Assembly: GCA_945906795.1 (NCBI GenBank)
Contig: CAMDRO010000019.1
Coordinates: 1-38,859, forward strand
From: Spirosoma fluviale
GTDB taxonomy: Bacteria; Bacteroidota; Bacteroidia; Cytophagales; Spirosomataceae
Length of the DNA stretch: 38,859 nucleotides
Direction: 5' to 3'
How positions within the stretch are numbered: position 1 is the first letter of the stretch; each line of letters begins with the position of its first letter. The position numbers were made by a program, and so were the translations under genes. Positions 1 to 8,629 of the stretch are shown piece by piece. The notes below the pieces were generated by a model, which was not told where the DNA came from, did not search any database, and was given only the letters and a program-made list of their open reading frames with translations.

Positions 1-2400
1 CACATTGGCACTTTCTTGCGTAATCAAAGGTGTTTTAGTCTCACTACGAATCGTCATCCCATTCGTCAAGAAATTCTCTGCACCAAAACCAATGCTACCC
101 TTCTTGTTTTTGAAATCTTTCTTAATGCTCAAATTGTAGATACCAAAACCACCTTGGGTTCCTTGCAACATGATTTGATTAGGACGATAGAAAGAGAATA
201 ACTGAGCACCCCAACCATTACCTATGTTGTAATTTCCAAAAATCCTAAAGTTAGATTGCAAACCTTGATTGCTTGCATTCATCAATGGATCAGCTACATT
301 ATTTTTCAAAACCATGTAAGATAAGTCACCACCACCACCGATCATGAATTTATTTGACAGATTCATATTGATATTAATGTTCATTCCATAGGCATTCTCA
401 ACTCCAATATTCATGGAAGTCGTTTTCACTGTATCACCTATTACTGTTCTGATTTGATTAATGGCACCTGTATTATTCCGAACAAAAATCGCCGTTGAAA
501 TATACGTTTGCTTCACGAACTTGCTGTAATTGATTTCGTAATTATTCGCGTATTCAGGTGATAGGTTCGGATTTCCCATGGAAATATTTAATGGATTCGT
601 AGCATTTACGTTGGGATTCAAATTTTGAATACCAGGTCTTTGGATACGGCGATTGAAACTAAATCTCCAAGTACCGGACTTAAATGTTTTAGACATGTTG
701 AAACTTGGAACTAAAACACCGTAAGGAGGAATGGTCAAATTTTGACCTTCTTTTTTCAAGAAACTAGCCTCGATGTCCGTGTGCTCATAACGACCCCCCA
801 ACTTCATACTCCACTTGCTTTTAGTACTTAAAGTATATGAGAAATAAGTCCCCCAAATATTTTGGTTGTAATCAAACACATTACTTGGCAAATTTGCTAA
901 GTTAACTTTGGTATAGTTCGAAGGATCATTGCCCGTAGGGTTAAGGAAAGATGCATAATCAGAATTCACTTGGCGACCAATAATCTTAGCACCAAACTCA
1001 ATCATTTGCATTTTGGTGATTGGCGTTTGATAATCGATTTGCAAAGTTGACTCTTTGTTAACCGATCCATTAATATTTTTGATCGAATTCATGATTTGAC
1101 TCATAGAACTACTTGAATTCATGATATCATTATAAAAATCACTTGAACGATTGTTGTTCGACATCATAGCCAAAATACTGAACTCTTTTTGTGGTTTTTC
1201 AAACGTATGCGTGTAATCAACGTTCAAGTCTATGTTGGCCGACTCATCCATTGAATTCGTATTTCTTAAACTAAACAATTTATCATTTTTAACTTGGCGC
1301 AATCCATCACCCCAGTTATTTCCATTACGGACTCCGAAACGACTTGAAGCTGTAATCGAATTATATTTATTGATATCCCAATCAAATCCGATTTGATAAT
1401 TACCAAAAAGTGCTTCACGTCGCGTATCAGAAGTCTGAACATTTCTAGTTAAAATTCCATTATTAGATGTAGTTTGAATAGATTCTGAATGTCCATTAAC
1501 ATTATATTCTGAACGTCCAAATCCACCCAAAGTCATACCCCACGATTTATTTCTAAAATTTCCATTCATGGATAAATTTGAACCCCTAATACCTGTAGAT
1601 GAATCAAAAGAGAATGTCAGACCTTGTAAGGTATTTTTCTTAGTCACAATGTTAATGATACCTGCACTACCCTCAGCATCATATCTAGCTGATGGTGAAG
1701 TAATTACCTCTACGGTCTTAATCATATCTGCAGGAATTTGCTTTAACGCATCTGAAATACTAGAAGCCAAAATGGTCGATGGCTTATTGTTGATTAACAC
1801 CTTAATATTAGAAGAACCTCTAAGTGATGGATTACCATCTAAATCGACCGAAAGCATGGGTACTTTTTTCAAAACGTCGGTTGCATCGCCACCACGGTTT
1901 GTCTGATCTTTCTCTGCATTATACACCGTTCTGTCCACTTTTTCTTCAATCAAGGCCCTTTGACCTTCCACAGTCACTTCGGCTAACATCATGGTGTTGG
2001 AACCCATACGAATAACGCCTAAGTCCTTGTCGTCATTTTTACTGGTAATTTCCACCGGGATGCTAATACTATTATAACCTAAGAAAGAAGCAACTAATTT
2101 ATAACTACCGATCGCAACTTTCGTGATTGTAAATTTACCTACTAGGTCAGCGGATGTCCCATCCACCGGTCTGCCCGTCGTTTTATTGATCAAAGCTACG
2201 GAAGCAAATTCAACAGGTTTGGAATCTGTTGAGTCCAAAAGATAACCCACAATTTTAGCAGATCCTTTCGGAGCAACTGGAGCCGGGACAGCTTCTTTTT
2301 TAGGTGCCGCTCCTGAAATACTGCCTAAACCTGCTGGTATCTGAGCATTTGAAATTTGACAAGCTCCCAATAGGGAACATAAAAGAAATAATTTTTTCAT
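1..2400 (-). CDS. TonB-dependent receptor-like outer membrane beta-barrel protein (3' end beyond window)
   Basis: An 800-codon open frame reads from ATG at 2400 to the left edge without a stop, so the C-terminus is missing. It begins with a signal peptide (MKKLFLLCSLLGACQISNAQ), then a Pro/Ala-rich linker (about residues 30-46), a carboxypeptidase-regulatory-like domain (about 48-133), a plug-like region (about 140-255, with ...SARYDAEGSAGIINIVTKK) and a beta-barrel rich in aromatic and Asn residues. This matches the 'outer membrane beta-barrel family' relatives of TonB receptors in Bacteroidota, which take up an unknown substrate or sit as surface proteins. LGAC within the leader resembles a lipobox, but a type I cut after SNA is more usual for this family. 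No partner gene is adjacent; the neighbour is divergent. Confidence 0.88.
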   Translation of the reverse strand, partial: MKKLFLLCSLLGACQISNAQIPAGLGSISGAAPKKEAVPAPVAPKGSAKIVGYLLDSTDSKPVEFASVALINKTTGRPVDGTSADLVGKFTITKVAIGSYKLVASFLGYNSISIPVEITSKNDDKDLGVIRMGSNTMMLAEVTVEGQRALIEEKVDRTVYNAEKDQTNRGGDATDVLKKVPMLSVDLDGNPSLRGSSNIKVLINNKPSTILASSISDALKQIPADMIKTVEVITSPSARYDAEGSAGIINIVTKKNTLQGLTFSFDSSTGIRGSNLSMNGNFRNKSWGMTLGGFGRSEYNVNGHSESIQTTSNNGILTRNVQTSDTRREALFGNYQIGFDWDINKYNSITASSRFGVRNGNNWGDGLRQVKNDKLFSLRNTNSMDESANIDLNVDYTHTFEKPQKEFSILAMMSNNNRSSDFYNDIMNSSSSMSQIMNSIKNINGSVNKESTLQIDYQTPITKMQMIEFGAKIIGRQVNSDYASFLNPTGNDPSNYTKVNLANLPSNVFDYNQNIWGTYFSYTLSTKSKWSMKLGGRYEHTDIEASFLKKEGQNLTIPPYGVLVPSFNMSKTFKSGTWRFSFNRRIQRPGIQNLNPNVNATNPLNISMGNPNLSPEYANNYEINYSKFVKQTYISTAIFVRNNTGAINQIRTVIGDTVKTTSMNIGVENAYGMNININMNLSNKFMIGGGGDLSYMVLKNNVADPLMNASNQGLQSNFRIFGNYNIGNGWGAQLFSFYRPNQIMLQGTQGGFGIYNLSIKKDFKNKKGSIGFGAENFLTNGMTIRSETKTPLITQESANV

Positions 2401-2433
2401 ATTTTTATTTTTATGGCATTACATTGTGATTGA

Positions 2434-2468
2434 TGAACGAAAAAATCTTTAAGTATTAATTTCGTTCA
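2434..2468. promoter_or_regulatory. 9-bp perfect inverted repeat upstream of the receptor gene
   Basis: TGAACGAAA (2434-2442) and TTTCGTTCA (2460-2468) are exact reverse complements separated by 17 nt. The repeat starts 33 bp upstream of the receptor ATG and lies in the divergent gap with the acetyltransferase gene. It could be an operator or a hairpin in the receptor mRNA leader. The function is inferred from position only. Confidence 0.35.
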
Positions 2469-2518
2469 CAAAACTCTACCATTATTATTTACACTTATAT
2501 TTTTTGCGACCAATTTGG

Positions 2519-2526
2519 TAAATTTG
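2519..2526 (+). promoter_or_regulatory. Candidate -7 element (TAAATTTG) of the GNAT gene
   Basis: TAAATTTG matches the Bacteroidota TAnnTTTG element exactly and lies 32 bp before the ATG at 2559. No convincing TTG lies 19-20 bp further upstream, so support is only partial. Confidence 0.3.
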
Positions 2527-2558
2527 TAGGTCAATCAAATTAGCTATTCAATTTCTTA

Positions 2559-3104
2559 ATGATATCTGTTCAAACAACAAGACTGAAGTTAATTCCTCTC
2601 GACCATGAAATGCTCCAAATTTGGAATCATTCTGGAAGAGAAGGCCTTGAAAAATTCCTCCAGCTTTGTTCTAACTCATGGGAGACAGAAAAGTTTTATC
2701 AAGATGAAACAACATTAGCCTTACGTGATTTTTGGTTACCCATGACTAAAAAATTCCCTTTGGAATTTACATGGTACACAAATTGGGAAATAGTTTTAAA
2801 AGAAAAGTCCTGCTCTATAGGGGGACTAGGCTTATCTGGAATGCCAAATAACGAAGGAAGCACGGAAATAGGCTATGTCATCGACCAAAAATTTAGGGGC
2901 TTAGGATATGCCACCGAAGCGGTACATGCCTTGAAAACCTGGGCTTTTAAGGATCCTGATTTAAAAATAATAAAAGCCGAAACGCCTATCATCAACCTTA
3001 ATTCGCAAAAAGTTTTACAAAAAAATAATTTTAAGTTGGTCAGTGAAAAGCAAATTAACATCCCCGAACCTATGCATGTCTACTGCTGGGAATGTCTACG
3101 ATAA
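2559..3104 (+). CDS. GNAT family N-acetyltransferase (RimJ/RimL-like)
   Basis: This 181-aa cytoplasmic protein has the GNAT layout of the RimJ/RimL branch. It opens with TTRLKLIPL, has a central strand ending EIGYVIDQKFRGLGYATEA, and the acetyl-CoA pyrophosphate loop RGLGYA is at residues 113-118. The closing segment, NLNSQKVLQKNNFKLVSE, matches the conserved 'N..S..vleK.GF' end. Enzymes of this type acetylate an amino group of a protein, peptide, antibiotic or small metabolite; the substrate cannot be read from the sequence. The gene lies 103 bp upstream of the arginine operon, in the same direction but with a promoter-like sequence in between, so a role in arginine synthesis is possible but unsupported. 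Confidence 0.85.
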   Translation: MISVQTTRLKLIPLDHEMLQIWNHSGREGLEKFLQLCSNSWETEKFYQDETTLALRDFWLPMTKKFPLEFTWYTNWEIVLKEKSCSIGGLGLSGMPNNEGSTEIGYVIDQKFRGLGYATEAVHALKTWAFKDPDLKIIKAETPIINLNSQKVLQKNNFKLVSEKQINIPEPMHVYCWECLR

Positions 3105-3158
3105 TTTTCTTTATCAATGAATTATAGGGTTAAACCCTTTCCATTCCATATATTTTGG

Positions 3159-3166
3159 TAATTTTG
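3159..3166 (+). promoter_or_regulatory. Candidate -7 element (TAATTTTG) of the arg operon
   Basis: TAATTTTG is an exact TAnnTTTG match 41 bp before the argF' ATG. The upstream region has only TTTC at 3138-3141 where a TTG would be expected. It is the best candidate for the start of argF'-argB-argE-argH transcription. Confidence 0.4.
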
Positions 3167-3207
3167 CTAAATTAATCGCTTTTAAGATCAAGCTACCTTT
3201 AAAAAAT

Positions 3208-4182
3208 ATGCACAACTTCACCTCAATAAAAGACGCATACAATATTCAAAATCTCATCAATGAAGCATTATTGATGAAGAAAACCCCTTATTCAGATAAG
3301 CACCTCGGTAAAAATAGAACCTTGGGTTTATTGTTTTTCAATTCAAGTTTAAGAACAAGACTTTCCACGCAAAAGGCGGCACAAAATTTGGGAATGGAAG
3401 TCATGATCATGAATGTGGGAGCTGATTCTTGGCAATTGGAAATGAATGAAGGTGTGATCATGAACGGAGATAAAGCCGAGCATATTTCGGAGGCGGCCGC
3501 GGTAGTCGGCCAATATTGCGATATCGTTGGCGTAAGAAGCTTTCCCGGATTAGTCGACAGAGAGGAAGATTATTCAGAAAAGGTGTTAAACCAATTTTTG
3601 AAATATACAGGAAAACCTTTGATCAGTTTGGAATCAGCCACCAGGCATCCCTTACAATCCCTGACGGATTTAATTACGATCAATGAATATAAAACAGTCC
3701 AAAGGCCCAAAGTAATTTTAACTTGGGCTCCCCATGTGAAAGCTTTGCCACAATGTGTGCCCAATTCGTTTGCTGAATGGATGAATCACGCAGATGTAGA
3801 CTTCACGATTGCACATCCTAAGGGCTATGAATTAGCTCCTGAATTTGCGGGTGATGCAAAAGTGTGTTATGATCCCAAAGAGGCTTTTGAAGGCGCTGAT
3901 TTTATCTATGCCAAAAACTGGTCCTCATATCATGATTACGGAAAAATACTTTCCTCAGATCCTGCTTGGATGGTTACCATGGATAAAATGAAATTGACCA
4001 ATAATGCCAAATTCATGCACTGCTTACCCGTCAGAAGAAATGTGGTGGTGGAAGATGCTGTGTTGGATTCTGAACATTCGATTGTAATCCAACAAGCGGG
4101 AAATAGGGTTTGGGCGGCCCAAGTGGTATTAAAGGAAATGATTTTAACGCTCATGAGGCAAGAAAGCCCCTACCTATTTTAG
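3208..4182 (+). CDS. argF': N-succinyl/N-acetylornithine carbamoyltransferase
   Basis: This 324-aa protein transfers carbamoyl phosphate to an N-acylated ornithine, giving N-acylcitrulline, the route Bacteroidota use for arginine. Carbamoyl-phosphate motifs are present: SSLRTR at 46-51, HPLQS at 147-151 and HCLPVRRN at 271-278. The TWAPH and PNSFAEWMN segments are typical of the acylornithine branch rather than ordinary OTCase. The residue known to separate acetyl- from succinyl-ornithine enzymes (Glu92 in Xanthomonas, Pro90 in Bacteroides fragilis) aligns with Ala90 in MNGDKAEH, which favours succinylornithine. It is the first gene of a tight operon: its stop is 1 nt before argB. Substrate preference is inferred; the family assignment is firm. 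Confidence 0.93.
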   Translation: MHNFTSIKDAYNIQNLINEALLMKKTPYSDKHLGKNRTLGLLFFNSSLRTRLSTQKAAQNLGMEVMIMNVGADSWQLEMNEGVIMNGDKAEHISEAAAVVGQYCDIVGVRSFPGLVDREEDYSEKVLNQFLKYTGKPLISLESATRHPLQSLTDLITINEYKTVQRPKVILTWAPHVKALPQCVPNSFAEWMNHADVDFTIAHPKGYELAPEFAGDAKVCYDPKEAFEGADFIYAKNWSSYHDYGKILSSDPAWMVTMDKMKLTNNAKFMHCLPVRRNVVVEDAVLDSEHSIVIQQAGNRVWAAQVVLKEMILTLMRQESPYLF

Positions 4183-4183
4183 C

Positions 4184-4963
4184 ATGGAAAAGACCCAAAT
4201 GCATGTGATTAAAATAGGTGGAAACATCATCGATAACCCGGATGCATTAAATTCATTTTTAACGAATTTTGCGCTCATTCCGGGATATAAAATTTTAGTT
4301 CATGGAGGCGGGAAAATTGCGACCCAAATGGCCAAAAACCTAGGCATAGAAACCCAAATGGTCGATGGAAGAAGAGTTACAGATGAAAAAAGTCTTCAAA
4401 TCGTTACGATGGTTTATGCAGGATGGATTAATAAATCAATTGTAGCCAATCTACAGTCAAAAAAATGCAATGCAATGGGATTAACGGGCCCTGACGGTGG
4501 ATTGATCAAAGCAAAAAAAAGAAATCCCATACCCATTGACTTTGGGTTTGTCGGTGACATTGTTGGATTAAACGCAAAAGGAATTAACGATTTATTGCAT
4601 ATAGGATTTAGTCCCATTTTTGCCCCCATCACGGCGAATGACGAAGGCCAATTGCTGAATACAAATGCGGATACGTTAGCCCAGTCGATTGCGATAGGTT
4701 TAAGTAGCGATTTTGATGTTGATTTAGTTTATTGCTTTGAAAAAAGAGGGGTGCTTAAAGATCCTACTGATGAAAATTCGGTGATTCCGATAATCAATCA
4801 AGCTTCCTATGAAACATTAAAAAAGGAAGAAATTGTTACAGAAGGCATGATCCCTAAATTAGAAAATGCACTTTTAGCCATCTCACAAGGTGTCAAATTA
4901 GTCAGACTTTGCCATGCAGATGACCTAAATGACGCCAGCAAAGGAACTCAAATAAAAGCTTAA
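4184..4963 (+). CDS. argB: N-acetylglutamate (or N-succinylglutamate) kinase
   Basis: This 259-aa amino-acid kinase phosphorylates the side-chain carboxylate of N-acylglutamate, the second step of arginine synthesis. Visible family features are HVIKIGGNIID near the start, the glycine loop HGGGK (GGG at 41-43), the DGRRVTD substrate segment (61-67), the LLNTNADTLAQSIA stretch (157-170) and EGMIPK (220-225). It starts 1 nt after argF' stops, and argE-like follows 1 nt after its own stop, so expression is surely coupled. ATG at 4199 (residue 6, immediately before HVIKIGG) is an alternative start. If argF' uses succinylornithine, this kinase should use N-succinylglutamate; I cannot tell this from the sequence. 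Confidence 0.93.
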   Translation: MEKTQMHVIKIGGNIIDNPDALNSFLTNFALIPGYKILVHGGGKIATQMAKNLGIETQMVDGRRVTDEKSLQIVTMVYAGWINKSIVANLQSKKCNAMGLTGPDGGLIKAKKRNPIPIDFGFVGDIVGLNAKGINDLLHIGFSPIFAPITANDEGQLLNTNADTLAQSIAIGLSSDFDVDLVYCFEKRGVLKDPTDENSVIPIINQASYETLKKEEIVTEGMIPKLENALLAISQGVKLVRLCHADDLNDASKGTQIKA

Positions 4964-4964
4964 C

Positions 4965-6032
4965 ATGAATAGTGAAACTCAATTTCAGGATGCTAAAAAA
5001 CTATTAGGCGAACTAATAGCTTGTCCGTCTTTGAGTCGGGAGGAGGATGGAACAGCGACGATTATTCAAGATTTTTTTAAGTCAAAAGGTATTCCAACCC
5101 ATCGTTTGCACAATAATGTTTGGGCCACTAATCTGTCATTTGACCCAAGCAAACCGAGTATCCTTTTAAATTCACATCATGATACCGTGAAGGCAAATCC
5201 TTCTTGGACTGCAGATCCATTATCCGCTAAGGAAATCGATGGCAAATTAATAGGCTTAGGAAGCAATGATGCAGGCGCTAGTCTTGTGTGTTTGATATCA
5301 ACTTTTTGTCATTTTTATGAGGCCCAACTGCCTTTTAATTTAGTAATGGCGGCCACGGGAGAAGAAGAAATTTCAGGGGCGAATGGCATCGAATCGCTGT
5401 TGAATTCGGAGGAATTTCCAAAGATTTCTTGGGCTATTATTGGCGAACCCACCGATTGCCAATTGGCCATCGCGGAAAAAGGACTCATGGTGATAGACGC
5501 TGTGTCTAAGGGAAAATCCGGTCATGCGGCTCGGGAAGAAGGAATTAATGCCATCGATTTAGCCATCGAAGATATTTTAAAAATAAATGCATTTAAATTT
5601 CCAAAAATCTCAACTTTATTAGGCCCCGTGAAAACAACCGTTACGGTGATTAACGCAGGAAAACAACATAATGTCATTCCGGAAATTTGCGAATTTAGTA
5701 TTGATTGTCGAGTTAATGAATGCTACACCTTAGAAGAAGTGTTGGAAACCCTGCAGAAATTAGTGAAAGCTGAATTAAAACCTAGGTCCTTAAGGCTAAA
5801 ACCAAGCAAAATAGATTCCGACCATGCCATTGTTCAGGCAGCTGAAAAATTAGGAATTCAAACCTTTGGCTCTCCTACCCTATCTGATCAGGCTTTATTG
5901 CATTACCCATCCGTAAAAATTGGACCTGGGCATTCAGGGAGATCACATACCGCGGATGAATATATATTATTGGATGAACTAAAGCAGGGAATTCAGACGT
6001 ACCAAACTTTAATCAAACAATTAAATTCTTAA
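4965..6032 (+). CDS. argE: M20 family N-acylcitrulline/N-acylornithine deacylase (ArgE-like)
   Basis: This 355-aa zinc peptidase-family enzyme removes the acyl group late in arginine synthesis. M20 metal and catalytic residues are visible: H71 and D73 (SHHDTV), bridging D102 (GSNDAG), the E133/E134 pair (TGEEE), EPTD at 161-164 and H328 (GRSHTADEY). A dimerisation domain fills the middle, with the usual GKSGHAA. In an operon with an acylornithine carbamoyltransferase the natural substrate should be N-acylcitrulline rather than N-acetylornithine. Start ATG follows argB by 1 nt, and the GTG of argH comes 4 nt after its stop. The alternative reading as succinyl-diaminopimelate desuccinylase (DapE) is less likely given the context. 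Confidence 0.88.
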   Translation: MNSETQFQDAKKLLGELIACPSLSREEDGTATIIQDFFKSKGIPTHRLHNNVWATNLSFDPSKPSILLNSHHDTVKANPSWTADPLSAKEIDGKLIGLGSNDAGASLVCLISTFCHFYEAQLPFNLVMAATGEEEISGANGIESLLNSEEFPKISWAIIGEPTDCQLAIAEKGLMVIDAVSKGKSGHAAREEGINAIDLAIEDILKINAFKFPKISTLLGPVKTTVTVINAGKQHNVIPEICEFSIDCRVNECYTLEEVLETLQKLVKAELKPRSLRLKPSKIDSDHAIVQAAEKLGIQTFGSPTLSDQALLHYPSVKIGPGHSGRSHTADEYILLDELKQGIQTYQTLIKQLNS

Positions 6033-6036
6033 AGAC

Positions 6037-7383
6037 GTGGCAAAACTTTGGCAAAAAGAAAATCAGTCGACAGACGCTAAAATTGAAAAATTTACAATTG
6101 GCCATGATCCTGAATATGATCTGTTGCTAGCGCGCTATGACGTCATCGGTTCTTTGGCACATATAAAAATGTTAGCATCCGACTCGGTAAAGCTATTGAG
6201 CCACTCAGATCAAGAAACGCTCGAGAAAGAATTGAAAAAAATATTAGTGGATATTGAAGCTGGAACTTTTTCGATTGACGCAGGAATGGAAGATGTTCAC
6301 TCCCAAGTAGAATATTTGTTGACGCAGAAATTAGGCGACGTTGGCAAAAAAATACATGCGGGTAGATCTAGAAATGATCAAGTTTTAGTGGATTTGAAAT
6401 TATTCATGCGGGCTAAAATTGAAGAAATTGCCCATTCGGTCTCTACTTTATTTGATACATTAATTAAAAAAAGTGAGGCCCATCAAGGTGATTTAATTCC
6501 AGGATATACCCATTTACAAATTGCAATGCCCTCTTCTTTTGGCTTGTGGTTCGGCGCGTATGCGGAATGTTTAGTAGAAGATGCTGAATTGTTAGAGGCC
6601 GCATTTAGGTTGGCCAATAAAAATCCGCTAGGTTCAGGGGCAGGTTACGGTTCGTCTTTCCCTTTAAATAGAGAAATGACGACTCAATTATTAGGTTTTG
6701 AGGCACCCCATGTGAACGTTGTGAATGCGCAAATGTCGAGGGGTAAAACTGAATTCTATGTGTTAACAGCCATCGCCCAAATCGCCACAACGCTTAGTCG
6801 GCTTGCCATGGATGTCTGTTTATACAATTCGCAAAATTTTGGATTCATTGAACTACCGACCGAATTGACGACAGGAAGTTCCATCATGCCGCATAAGAAA
6901 AACCCGGATGTCGCAGAATTAATCAGAGGCAAAGCCAATAAATTAAAAGGAGCGCCCAATAATTTGCAACTTTTGATGAGCAATTTACCCTCAGGCTATC
7001 ACCGTGAAATGCAATTGACCAAAGAATTGCTGATGCCCGCCATCGATGAAATTCTCGATTGCCTTCAGATAACCCAATTTATGATGGAGGAAATTAAGGT
7101 CAAAAAAAATATTTTGAATGACCCTACATACGATTTATTGTACTCCGTTGAGGAAGTAAATAAATTAGTACTGGCAGGAATTCCTTTCCGTGAAGCATAC
7201 CAAACCGTGGGCAAAAAAATAGAAAGCGGTGAATTTGAAGGTATCTCTAAAAAACTGAATCACAGCCACTTGGGAAGTATTGGCAATTTAGGTTTGGCGA
7301 AGATAGGCCAACAAAAAAACCTGGTCTGGTCTAAGTTTGGATTTGAAAAAGTGAATGAGGCTATAAAGAATTTATTAGCCTAA
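6037..7383 (+). CDS. argH: Argininosuccinate lyase
   Basis: This 448-aa enzyme splits argininosuccinate into arginine and fumarate. It carries the fumarase/aspartase superfamily signature GSSIMPHKKNPD (280-291) with the catalytic serine loop, HAGRSRNDQ (107-115) and GYTHLQ (156-161). Length is normal for the family. The start is GTG, 4 nt after the argE-like stop; no ATG fits better, because AKLWQKENQSTDAKIEKFTIG aligns with the family N-terminus. It ends the arg operon and overlaps the 3' end of convergent ribE by 9 bp. argG, argC and argD are not in the window. Confidence 0.95.
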   Translation: MAKLWQKENQSTDAKIEKFTIGHDPEYDLLLARYDVIGSLAHIKMLASDSVKLLSHSDQETLEKELKKILVDIEAGTFSIDAGMEDVHSQVEYLLTQKLGDVGKKIHAGRSRNDQVLVDLKLFMRAKIEEIAHSVSTLFDTLIKKSEAHQGDLIPGYTHLQIAMPSSFGLWFGAYAECLVEDAELLEAAFRLANKNPLGSGAGYGSSFPLNREMTTQLLGFEAPHVNVVNAQMSRGKTEFYVLTAIAQIATTLSRLAMDVCLYNSQNFGFIELPTELTTGSSIMPHKKNPDVAELIRGKANKLKGAPNNLQLLMSNLPSGYHREMQLTKELLMPAIDEILDCLQITQFMMEEIKVKKNILNDPTYDLLYSVEEVNKLVLAGIPFREAYQTVGKKIESGEFEGISKKLNHSHLGSIGNLGLAKIGQQKNLVWSKFGFEKVNEAIKNLLA

Positions 7384-7968
7384 TCGATTAGCCATCATTT
7401 TTTGAATGTATTTCCCTAGAATATCAAATTCTAGGTTGACCCGACTGCCTATTTCCAATTGGTGAAAAACGGTATGTTCGAACGTATATGGAATGATGGC
7501 CACGGAAAAATGATCCACCCCGGAATCAACCACCGTCAGACTGGTCCCATTAACACAAATAGATCCTTTCTCCACCGTCATTTGGCCACTTTCAACCGGA
7601 TATGAAAAATGAAACTCCCAGGAACCTTTTTGATCTATAATCTCCGTACAAATACCTGTTAAATCTACATGTCCCTGTACAATATGTCCATCAAAGCGAG
7701 CGGAAGCCAGCATACAACGCTCCAAATTTACTTTTTGGCCTATCTGTAAATTCCCTAAATTAGTTATTTGCAAGGTTTCGTTGATGGCCGTCACTCGATA
7801 ATTTTGATTTTCAATCTCAACCACGGTTAGACAAACGCCATTGTGCGCGACGGATTGATCTATTTTAAGTTCAGTAGTAAATGGACTTGAAAACCAAAAA
7901 TCAATATTGCTTTGATTCATTTGCTTTTTCTCCAGCGTAGCCATTGCCTCCACTATTCCTGTAAACAT
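7375..7968 (-). CDS. ribE: Riboflavin synthase alpha chain
   Basis: This 197-aa protein dismutates two 6,7-dimethyl-8-ribityllumazine molecules into riboflavin. It shows the family's duplicated fold: a first lumazine-binding repeat from MFTGIVE to about residue 97, containing HNGVCLTV, and a second from about 98, containing GSICVNGTSLTVVD. The ATG at 7968 gives the canonical MFTGIVE start. It is a single gene transcribed away from the DUF1684 gene, and it meets argH head-on with a 9-bp overlap of the two 3' ends. Confidence 0.96.
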   Translation of the reverse strand: MFTGIVEAMATLEKKQMNQSNIDFWFSSPFTTELKIDQSVAHNGVCLTVVEIENQNYRVTAINETLQITNLGNLQIGQKVNLERCMLASARFDGHIVQGHVDLTGICTEIIDQKGSWEFHFSYPVESGQMTVEKGSICVNGTSLTVVDSGVDHFSVAIIPYTFEHTVFHQLEIGSRVNLEFDILGKYIQKMMANRLG

Positions 7969-8001
7969 GTCAAATATTTTATAATTTTACTGATTCAAAA
8001 T

Positions 8002-8031
8002 CAAAATTACACGCAATCCGATGAAATTCAA
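8002..8031 (-). promoter_or_regulatory. Predicted ribE promoter (TTG-N19-TAATTTTG)
   Basis: On the minus strand, TTG at 8031-8029 is followed by exactly 19 nt and TAATTTTG at 8009-8002, a full match to the Bacteroidota vegetative promoter. It predicts a short ribE leader of about 30 nt. The -33 element lies inside the first codons of the divergent DUF1684 gene. Confidence 0.55.
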
Positions 8032-8629
8032 TAAATGGACCTTGATAATAGTCATAATCTTGATCGCAATTATTTATGTGAGTATCCCTAAAAATCAAAT
8101 GAGTGGCCCAAAAACAAATGAGGATTCATTGGCCAGTGTAGAATCGCGCAAATTAAAAGATGAAACCTTTCACGATTCAGATGAATCACCGATCAAAGAT
8201 AAAAAAATGTTTAAGGGCTTAGCTTATTATGCTTTTAATCAAAAATGGATCATTTCATTCGAAGTTCAACGCTCAGAAAAGATCGAAAAAATAAAAATCA
8301 ATATGACCGATGGAAGCCAAGAGGACATGTTGAAATTTGGAACTATAACTGCCAATATCAATGGCGAAGAAGTTAAATTGGAACTATTTCAGCATGCGGA
8401 TGGAAATTTATTCCTCCCCTTTAAAGACAAAACCGCCCCCACAGAAACCTATGGAGGCGGTCGATACGTCGATATTCCATTAAATAAACTAAACGATAAA
8501 ACAATTTCAGTGGATTTCAACCAGGCTTACTTTCCTTATTGCGCCTACAATCCCACATTCACCTGTCCGGTACCACCAAAAGCAAATGACATCCCTACAG
8601 GCATTTCCGCGGGAGAACGAAATTTTTAG
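8021..8629 (+). CDS. DUF1684 domain protein, membrane-anchored
   Basis: This 202-aa protein has an N-terminal hydrophobic helix (about residues 6-21), a charged linker, then a DUF1684 domain. The domain is recognisable by LPFKDKTAPTETYGGGRYVD, DFNQAYFPYCAYN, FTCPVPPKAN and the terminal ISAGERNF. The helix has no clear cleavage site, so the domain probably sits tethered on the outer face of the inner membrane, or is released if the helix is a signal peptide. Biochemical function of the family is unknown to me. The gene stands alone, divergent from ribE, and its TAG stop shares bases with the TAA stop of the convergent DUF2807 gene. Confidence 0.88.
   Translation: MKFNKWTLIIVIILIAIIYVSIPKNQMSGPKTNEDSLASVESRKLKDETFHDSDESPIKDKKMFKGLAYYAFNQKWIISFEVQRSEKIEKIKINMTDGSQEDMLKFGTITANINGEEVKLELFQHADGNLFLPFKDKTAPTETYGGGRYVDIPLNKLNDKTISVDFNQAYFPYCAYNPTFTCPVPPKANDIPTGISAGERNF

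Noticed and set aside
1568-1906. 112-codon plus-strand frame
   Set aside because: It lies wholly within the plug region of the minus-strand receptor, which has clear domain homology.
2341-2400. Lipoprotein signal (LGAC) in the first receptor
   Set aside because: A type I signal peptide ending SNA fits and is typical of the family; kept only as a remark.
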